From NCBI GenBank assembly GCA_021828185.1, contig JAKASI010000004.1, positions 62,001 through 126,000 of the forward strand: a DNA stretch of 64,000 nucleotides, written 5' to 3'. Shown here piece after piece: positions 51,489 through 59,472 of this stretch (position 1 is the first letter of the stretch; each line of letters begins with the position of its first letter). The notes under the pieces were generated by a model. It searched no databases, was not told where the DNA came from, and was given only the letters and a program-made list of their open reading frames with translations. This DNA is from an archaeon (GTDB taxonomy: Archaea > Thermoproteota > Nitrososphaeria > Nitrososphaerales > UBA183). The position numbers and the translations under genes were made by a program.

Positions 51489-51953
51489 GTGAGTTCCCCG
51501 CCCTCGAAGGTCAAGCTGGACAACAAGGCCAGGGTCATAGAGTCGGTGAAGTCAGGGCTGGCATCCGCCGGGGTCGACTCCAAGGTCGTCCTTCACCTCC
51601 TTGCCGTCAAACACGGCATCAAGCCGGAGCAGATTCCGGAGCGCCCTGCGCAGTTCGCCCACGCTTTGGCAGTCATGTTCGGTACAGGGTCAAAGCAGGT
51701 CATCCTCGCCATAATGAGGGAGCTCCTCGTCTGCTCATATGAGGGAGTGGAGTTCTCTCCGCTGGCGATCGCGCTGACGGAGGGGCTAGGCTCGCAGGCC
51801 TCTCTCATCTCGCCGAAGAAGATTGCCGAGGAACGCGAAATCGCCGAGCGGAGAGATGAGGCGGGGCTAGGACCGGTCAAGCCCGTCACCAGGCCGTCGA
51901 CCTCGGCGAACAGTCAAGAGCCGGACGAGGGAAGGTCAGACTCCGTCCTGTAA
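51489..51953 (+). CDS. soluble helical protein, unknown
   Basis: A 154-residue protein starting at GTG 51489, 27 nt after GTTAAATGC (51458-51466). Mostly helical: KARVIESVKSGLASAGVDSK, LLAVKHGIKPEQIPERPAQF, HALAVMFGTGSKQVILAIM, then a disordered Ser/Pro tail. The same frame is open upstream, but that stretch overlaps the opposite-strand regulator gene and has no coding character. No family recognised. Confidence 0.55.
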   Translation: MSSPPSKVKLDNKARVIESVKSGLASAGVDSKVVLHLLAVKHGIKPEQIPERPAQFAHALAVMFGTGSKQVILAIMRELLVCSYEGVEFSPLAIALTEGLGSQASLISPKKIAEEREIAERRDEAGLGPVKPVTRPSTSANSQEPDEGRSDSVL

Positions 51954-51977
51954 GAGGCGCTGGGGCCGTTCGAAACG

Positions 51978-52247
51978 ATGTATGCGTCGAGGATCGACTC
52001 CCACATCGAAGCAGTCGGGGCCCGCGTTGGGCTGATACGGTCTGGAGGGGTCGGCGCCCTCATTTTCCTCGTCCAGCACGACTCATCCATGCTCTCGAGG
52101 ATTCTCGCCATGAGCGGGAGATACGCGAGGGTCTTCGTCCGGGACCGGTCGGTCATGATTCTCGGCGAGAAGCCGGCAACCCCCGCCTACGCGATGATGC
52201 ATGCTCCCGAGAACCCCCTCGTCGCGAAGCTCGTTCAGATAGTCTAG
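51978..52247 (+). CDS. small soluble alpha/beta protein, unknown
   Basis: An 89-residue protein 24 bp after the previous gene: RIDSHIEAVGARVGLIRSGG, ALIFLVQHDSSMLSRILAMS, RYARVFVRDRSVMILGEKPA. The alternating strand-helix pattern suggests a compact alpha/beta fold. Probably co-transcribed with the gene at 51489. Function unknown. Confidence 0.55.
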   Translation: MYASRIDSHIEAVGARVGLIRSGGVGALIFLVQHDSSMLSRILAMSGRYARVFVRDRSVMILGEKPATPAYAMMHAPENPLVAKLVQIV

Positions 52248-52255
52248 GCTCCCGG

Positions 52256-53119
52256 CTAGTGAGCGGGGCCGTTCGAAGCGGTAAGGATCCTGGCTTTGAG
52301 CCTGAGGGCCCTCTGCAGAGCGTCCTCGTCCTTGGCCCTCCTCGCCTTCCCTGCCTCTTTGTCCAACAGTCCGAGGATGGACTCTACGCTCTTGGGTCCT
52401 AGCGCCGGTATGGCAGCGAAGTCCTCTTCGAGCTTACCGAACCTCGTCTCGCTCCAGAGGTGTATGGCGTCCACGACCATGCTTTCTGCGTAGAGCTCGT
52501 CTCCTCTGTTCATCAGAAGCAACGTCCCTGCTAGGCGGCGGGCGTTCTCGCTCCAGGGTTCTCGGTAGATTTTCTCGACCTTGCCGTTGAGTGTGATACG
52601 GGAGAGCTGGGCGGCTTCATCTCCCCTGGCGACAAGCATCGAGCAAGCCAGGTCCAGGTGCTCGTCGATGCTCTGGAGGTCCATCGACTCTGCTATCTTC
52701 TGCAGGGTCACATGCGTCCTGAGCTTTCCTTCGGGGTCCCAAACGGGGGAGTGGCTAGTCAGGTTGTCGACCTCGCTGCGGAAGCTTTGGGAGACCTCTT
52801 TCTTGCGACCGGGATCCTTGACCTCCCCGACCCGCGAGATCAACGAATCGAACCTTTCGAGGGCTGTCGCGAACTCTGCTTCTGCCGCTGCCCTGCGCTT
52901 CATGACTATCCGCCCGAGCCTGGCCTCAGGGGGCTGCGGTTTGGTCGAAGGAGCGGTGGCCAAGTTCGCCAGCCTTCCTAATGGGCCTATGAGGATCGCA
53001 CCGAGCGGAAGCCCGAGGACAAGGCTGTCAGCAAGCGGAGGAAGGAGCCGGACGACCGTCAGGACAAGCCCGACGGACCCGACGACAAGCGCAACCTTTC
53101 CTTCCCGAGAACTCGTCAT
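52256..53119 (-). CDS. membrane-anchored helical protein
   Basis: A 287-residue protein with two N-terminal hydrophobic segments (VALVVGSVGLVLTVVRLLPP and LVLGLPLGAILIGPLGRLAN) and a long helical cytosolic part (AAAEAEFATALERFDSLISR and others). Family not recognised. It ends next to the convergent gene at 51978. The start ATG at 53119 faces an AT-rich region. Confidence 0.6.
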   Translation of the reverse strand: MTSSREGKVALVVGSVGLVLTVVRLLPPLADSLVLGLPLGAILIGPLGRLANLATAPSTKPQPPEARLGRIVMKRRAAAEAEFATALERFDSLISRVGEVKDPGRKKEVSQSFRSEVDNLTSHSPVWDPEGKLRTHVTLQKIAESMDLQSIDEHLDLACSMLVARGDEAAQLSRITLNGKVEKIYREPWSENARRLAGTLLLMNRGDELYAESMVVDAIHLWSETRFGKLEEDFAAIPALGPKSVESILGLLDKEAGKARRAKDEDALQRALRLKARILTASNGPAH

Positions 53120-53420
53120 CTGGAACTATCGCGCATACGACTTCTCTAAGTAACTCTGCCGTCCTCCAGAAGGAGGACCAAGACGAGGGCTTGCGGCGTT
53201 TGCAGTCTCTGTTTCTCGATTGCACATAGTGAAAATGGATTGCAATATATGCAATCTCCAAAATATCTCACTGTTCCAATAAGGTCTTCGCACGAGGCGT
53301 ATACGAATTGGAAATTCTCTCAAGTTCTGCCAGCGAAATACTGAGATAATTGTCGTCTGACTGGCGGCGACTTGCCGGGGTCGTTTTCTTATTAGGAATA
53401 TGCATAATACTTCTAGAAAA
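53120..53420. other. AT-rich intergenic region
   Basis: Markedly AT-rich relative to the window. It probably holds promoters for the regulator at 53452 and for the membrane-anchored gene at 53119. Near-palindromic TGCAATATATGCA occurs at about 53239-53251. Open frames on both strands here have no supportive features. Confidence 0.45.
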
Positions 53421-53430
53421 GTTATATAAC
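53421..53430 (+). promoter_or_regulatory. palindromic TATA box for the HTH_45 gene
   Basis: GTTATATAAC is a perfect 10-bp palindrome centred 26 nt before the TTG at 53452, matching archaeal TATA geometry. It sets the start of the leaderless regulator gene. Confidence 0.6.
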
Positions 53431-53451
53431 TTATCCAAGTGGTGGCTGCCC

Positions 53452-53787
53452 TTGGTCCAATCGATATCTGAACTGTTCGAGCAGGCCGATGACAAGCGAA
53501 CATACTCTGCCAGAAGGTCGCAACTCGAGATCCAGATGGACATCCTCCGGGTCGTCCACGAGGGCGCCTTCCTGCCAACTCAGATCATGTACAGAGCCAA
53601 TCTCGCTTGGGTATCCCTGCAGCACTGCCTAGGTTCATTGGTGGGGACTGGTCTTCTTGCACGAGTGGCTGCGGGGAGCAAGCGCAGCTATCAGCTCACC
53701 CAGAAGGGGATGGACATCCTCAACAGCTTCAACGAGATCCTGGACGCGGTAAGGGCCCAGGACCGATCACAGTTCGCCGCCAGGTAG
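53452..53787 (+). CDS. HTH_45-type winged-helix regulator
   Basis: A 111-residue regulator: ARRSQLEIQMDILRVVHEGA, the recognition region PTQIMYRANLAWVSLQHCL, wing KRSYQLTQKGMDILNSF. A longer frame upstream encodes a hydrophobic stretch (GVVFLLGICIILLEKLYNL) but its DNA is the AT-rich promoter, so TTG 53452 (26 nt after the TATA box) is preferred. The next gene encodes a paralog, with an inverted-repeat operator between them, suggesting paired regulators. Confidence 0.78.
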   Translation: MVQSISELFEQADDKRTYSARRSQLEIQMDILRVVHEGAFLPTQIMYRANLAWVSLQHCLGSLVGTGLLARVAAGSKRSYQLTQKGMDILNSFNEILDAVRAQDRSQFAAR

Positions 53788-53806
53788 ACACATATCATAC
53801 AATTGC

Positions 53807-53848
53807 ATCGTATCAATGCGGTTAATCAAATCCTATCATTGATACGAT
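53807..53848. promoter_or_regulatory. 12-bp inverted repeat, probable operator
   Basis: ATCGTATCAATG and CATTGATACGAT are perfect inverted arms with an 18-nt spacer, in the AT-rich gap between the two HTH_45 genes. Further partial copies (ATCATAC upstream, GATACGATACG across the right arm) extend the pattern. The palindrome fits a dimeric winged-helix regulator encoded next to it. Confidence 0.6.
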
Positions 53849-53907
53849 ACGAAATCGAGAAAGTAGACAATTAATCTATAAAGGCTATATAGGTGGTTAA
53901 TACGCGA

Positions 53908-54255
53908 TTGCATGACTTGCCTGAAGCCAGTACGCTCTTCTCCCTTGAAGAGACAGCGCCGAGGCACAAGTTCTCCCTCCGTAGGTCTCACCTCGAGATT
54001 AGGATGGACATCCTGTCGAGCATAAGGTCAGGGTTCGACAAGCCGACCCAGGTGATGTACAAGGCGAACCTCTCCTGGACCGCCCTGAAGGACCATCTGG
54101 CTGCGCTCGAGGGCGGGAGCCTGATCAAGGGTGTCGAGTACGGGACGAGGCGGAGGTACGAGCTCACGGAGAAGGCATACTTGGTCTTGGCCGCCTACGA
54201 GAAGATTCTGCTGGACATCTCTGCGCCCTTGCAGAAGCCCGGCCGGGCCTACTGA
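53908..54255 (+). CDS. HTH_45-type winged-helix regulator (paralog)
   Basis: A 115-residue paralog of the gene at 53452: LRRSHLEIRMDILSSIRSGF, PTQVMYKANLSWTALKDHL, then RRRYELTEKAYLVLAAYEK. CTATAAAGG (53876-53884) is centred about 27 nt before TTG 53908, so this codon is favoured over GTG 53893, which would start at or before the expected transcription start. Its end overlaps the convergent dead DUF835-like gene by 7 bp. Confidence 0.78.
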   Translation: MHDLPEASTLFSLEETAPRHKFSLRRSHLEIRMDILSSIRSGFDKPTQVMYKANLSWTALKDHLAALEGGSLIKGVEYGTRRRYELTEKAYLVLAAYEKILLDISAPLQKPGRAY

Positions 54256-55621
54256 GCTTCGCCTTTTGCACCTTCGAACTCCGCCCCCTTCGTAGTACTG
54301 ATCCCCTGCTGGTCGAGCACTGCATGGAGCCTGAAGAGGCTCTTGACGATGTTGAGTGTCCGCTCGTCCTGGGCGCCAGCCGCGACAAGGTAAATGCTTG
54401 TCAGATTTGGCGGGACGAGGATCTGCTCGGCCTGCTTGAGGAACTTGTATGTGTCTTCAGTCCCCAGTAGGAGCGCCATGTCAGAGACCGAGTCGAAGAT
54501 TATGGTTATCGGCGCCTTCCTGGCCGTGGAGACCGTCTTGTCAAGGAGGTCCAGCGTGACAGACGTGTCGTTCTGCGGGACAAGGAGCTCGTTGCTCCTC
54601 TCCGAGGGGCTGGGGTGGGATACCCCACTGGTAAAGAGATAGAGCCTCACTCCTTGGATGTCCTTCATCCCGTAATGAAGAGGGCTGCTCTTGGTGAACA
54701 CGTAGACCAAGTTGCCGGCGGCAATCTTCCCTCTTGCGACGTTCCCCAGCGTCTGCTCGAAGCTCGACGATGGATCGGCCACCAACAGGGTGGGGGCGTA
54801 GACGTCGAGGGACTCCGATTCCCCGGCGGAGTATTGCTGCGACTCGGGGTCCAGGGGCTCAAAGAAACTGGCGAGTAGCGAGGTCCTCCCGAAGACGAGC
54901 GCGGTCATCCCGAACAACAACGCGAGCACGACGAACCCAGCTCCGGTGGTATCATGTCAGACGGAAGGGAAGTGGGCTTCGAAGACGAGCAACGACCCTC
55001 CTATCCCTGCCCAGCATACCGGGAGCAGAAGCAACGACTCTCTGGTCACCCTGTCCTTGGCGATGCTCCTGGCCTTCAGGAGGAGCGCCGTAGGATAGGT
55101 CAGGCAGAAGACCAAGGTGGCCAGGGATAGTCCAAGCAGTGGCTGGGCGAACGCTCCGTGACAGACGCTCACTCAGTCAAGAGACGTCAGGAGCACCACA
55201 GTGAATGGGTGCTCGATAACGACGTATGCGCTGGAAGCCAGGACAAAGAGCATGAAGGCGGTCAGCACCGCGCCATGGGGCCACCCTAGGAAGACGGCGC
55301 TTGGGCGGTGGCGGGTCCCCCTGCCGCCAGGCATGGCGTACACCGAGCACGCTGTCAGGGTGAGCAGCACCACGCTCCACATGAAAAGGACCGGGGAGAT
55401 GGAAGCGTAGCTCTCGACAAAGCCTGGAGTTCCGTTCAAGTTTCTGAGGACGTCGAAGAGCAATACTCACACATAGAGGACTGTGAAGAGGGCAAGGAAC
55501 CCCTTCACGTACGGTATCGGCTGGTCTCTTGGCGAAGAATGAAGAACAGCGTTACTGCGATGATCGCCAGGGCCACGAAGTCGATCGAGACATCGACCAG
55601 TGACAGGACAGCGGCTGCCAT
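54249..55621 (-). pseudogene. 7TM-DUF835-like gene with frameshift and three in-frame TGA
   Basis: Aligned by eye to the intact paralog at 61536, the frame starts at ATG 55621 (VDVSIDFVALAIIAVTLFFI), shifts near 55510 (GGGG run), and continues KGFLALFTVLYV, TGA at 55467-55469, VLLFDVLRNLNGTPGF, TGA at 55173-55175, then GAFAQPLLGLSLATLVFCLT, TGA at 54957-54959, and a third part with the DUF835-like domain (PTLLVADPSSSFEQTLG, PITIIFDSVSDMALL). All three TGAs are in the same phase, and Trp would fit each site, consistent with TGG-to-TGA changes. The last open part (54249-54929) might still give a soluble domain. It follows the KaiC-like gene by 6 bp. Confidence 0.75.
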
Positions 55622-55627
55622 CGTGGA

Positions 55628-56305
55628 TTAGAATCTCGAAACTGCGAACTTCGGCCCGAAGACCACAGAGTGGTACTTTTTGCTGTGATTGGTGCCCCTC
55701 ATCTTGAGGATGACGAAGCGGGTCTTCATGGTTACCCCGTCCTCCCAGTTTTCGAGGAGCATGACCGAGTCGGTCATGAACCCTTCGAGCCCGATTCTTC
55801 CCCCGTTGGTGAGGCTCCCCGTCATGATAGTGGTGATGCGTTCCGACTTCAGCGAGTTGTAGACAGACTTCATGAAAGTCCGCATCTCGAACTGGGTGTT
55901 GCACGCCAAAAGGAGCGCGGTCACCGAGTCGATGATAAGGAGGGTCCCCTTCGAGTCTTTGGTAGCTTGGATAAGCGTGGACACGTTCGTCTCGAGCTGC
56001 TGCCCCCGGAGCGCTTCTAGGTCGACCAATGTGATCTTCCCCTCTTTTTCGAGAGGCACGAGGTCAATGCCGAGGAGCTTCACGTTACGTCGGAAGTAAT
56101 CTGCTGACTCCTCGAACGTGGCGTAGACGACGTTCTCTCCTGCCATGGCGGCATTGTAGGCGATGTTGGCGCACAGGACGGACTTGCCTGTCCCTGGACC
56201 CCCGGCCAGCAGGTGGATGTCCCCGCGGACAAGCCCCCCATCGATCAGCTGATCGAGCCCCTCGACTCCCGTCTTCAGCCTGTCCATGGCCGCGGCCGCT
56301 TTCAT
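55628..56305 (-). CDS. KaiC-like single-domain RecA ATPase
   Basis: A 225-residue KaiC-superfamily ATPase: Walker A GGPGTGKS (about 35-42), GENVVYATFEESADYFRRNV, Walker B GTLLIIDSVTALLL, and late GVTMKTRFVILKMRG. Single-domain KaiC homologs in archaea interact with signal-transduction and motility proteins. It lies just upstream of the decayed DUF835-like gene on the same strand. ATG 56305 (or the later ATG at Met7). Confidence 0.88.
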   Translation of the reverse strand: MKAAAAMDRLKTGVEGLDQLIDGGLVRGDIHLLAGGPGTGKSVLCANIAYNAAMAGENVVYATFEESADYFRRNVKLLGIDLVPLEKEGKITLVDLEALRGQQLETNVSTLIQATKDSKGTLLIIDSVTALLLACNTQFEMRTFMKSVYNSLKSERITTIMTGSLTNGGRIGLEGFMTDSVMLLENWEDGVTMKTRFVILKMRGTNHSKKYHSVVFGPKFAVSRF

Positions 56306-56351
56306 CTTGACACATCGCCCTCCGCGACATCCACTAAAGCCTTTACCCTCG

Positions 56352-57374
56352 TCATTTCGTTCTCGACCCCAGCCCTTCGGTGAGCTGTTCTAGTCTAGAC
56401 CTCGCGGCAGACTCGGGAAACGCTTCCATGGCCTTTTTCGCCATGTCGGCGTACTCCCTCTCGACCGAGTTGGAGTGGTCGATGGACCCGAGTTGGTCCA
56501 AGGTCCTCATGAGGGCTTGCACTTCCGGCAGGGCGAAGTACTTCTTGTAGAGCATCGAGTGAATCGCTTGCTTTTGGTAGGGGTCGGCGTGCTCTAGTGC
56601 GTGCACAAGCACCAGATTGCAGGCGTTGTTCTGGAGGTCCTTCAGGAGGGGCTTGCCGGTGGCTTCCTCGTTCCCCACTATGTCCAAGATGTCATCTCTG
56701 ATCTGGAACGATATCCCCAGCGACCTCCCGAACTCGTAGGCTGCCTCTACCTGCCGCTGGGTGCCGCCTCCCACGACTGCTCCGCAGGCGGCAGATGCCG
56801 CGAAGAGCGCCCTTGTCTTCAGCCCGGCCAGCTTCACATAGTCATCCTCGGTCACGTTCCCCTTCTCTGCGAGGACCGTCTCATAGAACTCCCCCTCGGC
56901 CGTGAGCTTGGCAGCGTTTCCGATGAGGGATGACAGCTTCGCCACCTTCTTGTCAGGAAGGTCCGTGTCCCCATACTTCGCGAGTTCGACGAAGATCTCG
57001 AATATCATCATGTCGGAAATCAGGATAGCGCGGGTCTCCCCGTATTGCTTGTGGGTCGCCACCTTGCCGTGCCTAATGGCCGACTCGTCGATGATGTCGT
57101 CTTGGACAAGCGAGGCCGAGTGGGCAAGCTCGAAGATCGCGGCCACGGGGAGCGCCTTCTCGTAGCTCCCGCTGGCTGCCTCACAGGTGAGCATTGCGAT
57201 GATGGGCCGCAGGCGCTTCCCCCCCGTCCTGAGAATCTCCGCAATTGCCTCGGTCAGAGGCGAAGGGGTTGCGTTCCTGGAGTTCAGGTAGGTCTGCAGC
57301 GCGGCCCTGTACCTGTCGATGTCCGCAGCCAGCTCGGGGGCGACTGGGGGGGTGGGCTCGGCTGGCTCAGACAA
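56352..57374 (-). CDS. idsA: geranylgeranyl/farnesyl diphosphate synthase
   Basis: A 340-residue trans-prenyltransferase. The first Asp-rich motif is LVQDDIIDES (near residue 92), the second FQIRDDILDIVG (near 221); TGGKRLRPIIAML and LKTRALFAASAACG are also family parts. It makes the C15/C20 isoprenoid diphosphate for archaeal ether lipids and for carotenoids. Chain length cannot be fixed from sequence alone. TTG 57374 overlaps the UbiA stop, so both are one operon. Confidence 0.92.
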   Translation of the reverse strand: MSEPAEPTPPVAPELAADIDRYRAALQTYLNSRNATPSPLTEAIAEILRTGGKRLRPIIAMLTCEAASGSYEKALPVAAIFELAHSASLVQDDIIDESAIRHGKVATHKQYGETRAILISDMMIFEIFVELAKYGDTDLPDKKVAKLSSLIGNAAKLTAEGEFYETVLAEKGNVTEDDYVKLAGLKTRALFAASAACGAVVGGGTQRQVEAAYEFGRSLGISFQIRDDILDIVGNEEATGKPLLKDLQNNACNLVLVHALEHADPYQKQAIHSMLYKKYFALPEVQALMRTLDQLGSIDHSNSVEREYADMAKKAMEAFPESAARSRLEQLTEGLGSRTK

Positions 57375-58185
57375 TTGCCGCTCCCAAGTACATCAACGGG
57401 CCCCAGATGAGATACTCTCCGTCGACCAAGACGTCGCAGATGAAGCTCAGGTTCGCCTTTGGTCTCCTCGCTAGGGCCGTGTACCCGAGAGAGTAGACCG
57501 GAAGCGTCCCTAGGATCGCAGCCGTAGTCGGGAGAAGCCCCAGGCCAATCGAAGCAGCCAGGAAAACCAGAGCCAAAGCGTCTACCGAAGCCATGATCCT
57601 ATAGGTGGCGTCAGCGCCATAGACCGCTGGTACGGTCCTTATCCCTGCGGCCCTGTCCCCTTCCACGTCCCTGACGTCAAAGATGAGGGTGTTCACCATG
57701 AGCCGCAGGAAGATGAATACCCCCATGACGAGTATCACTTGCTCGAACCTGAGGTAGTAGAACCCGACCATCACTGGGACGAGCGCCCAGCCGAGGGAGA
57801 CGAACATGTTCTTCACGAGGAGCTTGTCCTTCAGCTTCGAGACCCCGATGACCCCGACTAGCCGCTTCGAACCCACGCTGTAGGCGAGGCTGAAGGCCAG
57901 GGGGACGAGCAGGGCCGCGAAGAAGACGTAGTTGACGGTCAGTGCGAAACCGTACCCGAGCAGGAAGCACCCTCCCGATATCATCGGCAGGTACTTCCTC
58001 CTTCCTCCTAGCAGGGCGGTCCTGTCCGGGTGAGACACGGCGTCCTGGTCCATCTCGGTGGTCCGGTTCATCATGTATGCCCCGTAGGAGAAGAGGTACG
58101 CCATCACCAGCAGCAACGGGGTTGCGGTCACGCCAAGAAGGACTGTGGATGCGGCCGCGATGCTGGCGGTCCCCACCGCGAGCAT
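57367..58185 (-). CDS. UbiA-family prenyltransferase
   Basis: A 272-residue integral membrane protein with about eight hydrophobic segments. First Asp-rich site NRTTEMDQDAVSHPDR; second in LIFDVRDVEGDRAAGIRTVP. UbiA enzymes attach prenyl chains to aromatic or glycerol acceptors; here it could be the digeranylgeranylglyceryl phosphate synthase or a quinone/carotenoid enzyme. ATG 58185 has GGAGG about 6 nt upstream, which supports this start; the frame is open further up into the regulator gene. Its stop overlaps the synthase start. Confidence 0.88.
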   Translation of the reverse strand: MLAVGTASIAAASTVLLGVTATPLLLVMAYLFSYGAYMMNRTTEMDQDAVSHPDRTALLGGRRKYLPMISGGCFLLGYGFALTVNYVFFAALLVPLAFSLAYSVGSKRLVGVIGVSKLKDKLLVKNMFVSLGWALVPVMVGFYYLRFEQVILVMGVFIFLRLMVNTLIFDVRDVEGDRAAGIRTVPAVYGADATYRIMASVDALALVFLAASIGLGLLPTTAAILGTLPVYSLGYTALARRPKANLSFICDVLVDGEYLIWGPLMYLGAAIV

Positions 58186-58220
58186 GTGCCCTCCTAGGAC
58201 GAACTCCCGGTAGGCCGGCC

Positions 58221-58703
58221 CTAGGACTTCCGTTCGCCCACCCCCTCTTCTACCTTCGCCATCTCCTGCCTGTACCCGGGGAGGGTCCACCCCCTCTTCG
58301 GGTCGAACATCTCGTCGGGCAGATAGAGGTGGCGCGACTTCTGGCTGTCCAGCATGACGATGGAAAGGTTGCTCCTCATGTCTTCGGTGTTGCTTTCGAC
58401 GTAGCGGGTCGTCTCGTATAGCATGTCCAGGGGGACATCTAGCAGGGCGAAGTAGTCCCCGGTCTCGGAGCCCCCCTCGATCCAGGTGAACGGAATCCTG
58501 TTCATGAGTTTCCTCGCCTTGGCGACCCCTTCCTGCCCCGCCCCCCTGAAGAGCGCGAGGATCTGCATCAGGTCGCCGGGCCTCCCTTCGAGAATCGGCT
58601 TCTTCCACCTCACGTTGCTGTTGAGGATGAACTTCCCTTTCACGACATGCTCCGCGTGATGGTACCTGAGGGTCCTCGGGTTCACATCGAGCTCCGCGGC
58701 CAC
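58221..58703 (-). CDS. C-terminal half of a two-HTH regulator
   Basis: From GTG 58703 about 160 residues: a second HTH (AAELDVNPRTLRYHHAEHVV) and a sensor-like body (ILNSNVRWKKPILEGRPGDL, LLDVPLDMLYETTRYVESN). It is in phase with the gene at 58731 through an in-frame TAG (58731-58733) followed by ETPTVSLAK; with Gln at the stop, both would form one protein of about 369 residues. Translation restart at GTG 58703 is possible. Confidence 0.6.
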   Translation of the reverse strand: MAAELDVNPRTLRYHHAEHVVKGKFILNSNVRWKKPILEGRPGDLMQILALFRGAGQEGVAKARKLMNRIPFTWIEGGSETGDYFALLDVPLDMLYETTRYVESNTEDMRSNLSIVMLDSQKSRHLYLPDEMFDPKRGWTLPGYRQEMAKVEEGVGERKS

Positions 58704-58730
58704 CTTCGCGAGGCTGACCGTCGGGGTCTC

Positions 58731-59330
58731 CTACATCGCCTTCAGAATCTTGACGTCGAGGTAGTCCACGTTGGCGTCGCGGTCCACGTCGAGAGAGGTG
58801 GCTCCGCTCTCGCCCTGGGTCAGGTCGACCCTGTGCCAGTCGACCTTCCACGACTTCGTATCGAAGTCATAGAACTCGGGCCTGAAAGAGGGGTATCTCA
58901 GCCACTTGGCTTCATACAGCTGGTAGTCCGAGATAGCCTTCTCCTGCTTGAGGTACGAGAGGACCTCGCCATACTTCTTCTTGAAGCGGAACGGGACAGC
59001 GAAGAGGCCGATGTACTTGGACGCCCCCATCACCTTCCCCTCGAAGAAGAGGTAGCTCACCTGGTCGAGGAGCTCCTTGGCTTGGTTTGCGTCAATCATC
59101 ACCAGGCCTGCCGACATCCCCAGCCCAGCATGGTTGAGGTTGACCTGTACTCCCAGCCCGTACTTCGTCAGCTGCTTGTTCACCTTGTAGCGGACGGTCT
59201 CGGGGTTTATCCCGGTCATCCGGGCGAGGAGAGAGTAGTTGGAGACCCCGATCTGTTTGATGGTCTCGATTAGGAGGAAGTCCAGGTTCCTCCTCTTTAT
59301 CTTATCAAACGCCCCCAAGGCTGTACTCAC
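58731..59330 (-). CDS. N-terminal half of a two-HTH regulator ending in TAG
   Basis: About 199 residues from GTG 59330. N-terminal HTH (KQIGVSNYSLLARMTGINPE, then TVRYKVNKQLTKYGLG), then a ligand-type domain (LGMSAGLVMIDANQAKELLD, VSYLFFEGKVMGASKY). The frame ends DVKILKAM then TAG, but continues in phase with another HTH (the 58221 gene), so CAG probably became TAG. CTATTA (59351-59360) is centred about 26 nt upstream. It starts the isoprenoid operon and may control it. Confidence 0.7.
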   Translation of the reverse strand: MSTALGAFDKIKRRNLDFLLIETIKQIGVSNYSLLARMTGINPETVRYKVNKQLTKYGLGVQVNLNHAGLGMSAGLVMIDANQAKELLDQVSYLFFEGKVMGASKYIGLFAVPFRFKKKYGEVLSYLKQEKAISDYQLYEAKWLRYPSFRPEFYDFDTKSWKVDWHRVDLTQGESGATSLDVDRDANVDYLDVKILKAM

Positions 59331-59350
59331 GGCAAGAATTCTCCTAATAG

Positions 59351-59360
59351 AGGGTTGTGA
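59351..59360 (-). promoter_or_regulatory. TATA-like box for the regulator/isoprenoid operon
   Basis: On the minus strand CTCTATTAGG is centred about 26 nt before GTG 59330, supporting a leaderless start. Confidence 0.45.
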
Positions 59361-59440
59361 ATCTGGGGTCTATATCTTCGCGTTGTCGGCAACTTTGCTT
59401 ATATACTCTTGACTGCGGCGTTCGCAAAAAGGAAAGGATG

Positions 59441-59450
59441 CTATTATAAC
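59441..59450 (+). promoter_or_regulatory. TATA-like box for the KaiC-like gene
   Basis: CTATTATAAC is centred 27 nt before ATG 59473. A second, stronger-looking CTTATATACT lies near 59398-59407, but has no start codon at the matching distance. Confidence 0.5.
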
Positions 59451-59472
59451 ACAAGGACCGAGCTGAATCTGC

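Noticed and set aside
54249..55621. TGA recoded as Trp or selenocysteine
   Set aside because: TGA is a normal stop in many tight overlaps of this window and the gene also has a frameshift; no SECIS-like element was seen.
57367..58851. UbiA gene starting far upstream at 58851
   Set aside because: The extra residues are Arg/Gly/Glu-rich antiframe of the regulator; GGAGG before ATG 58185 gives the real start.
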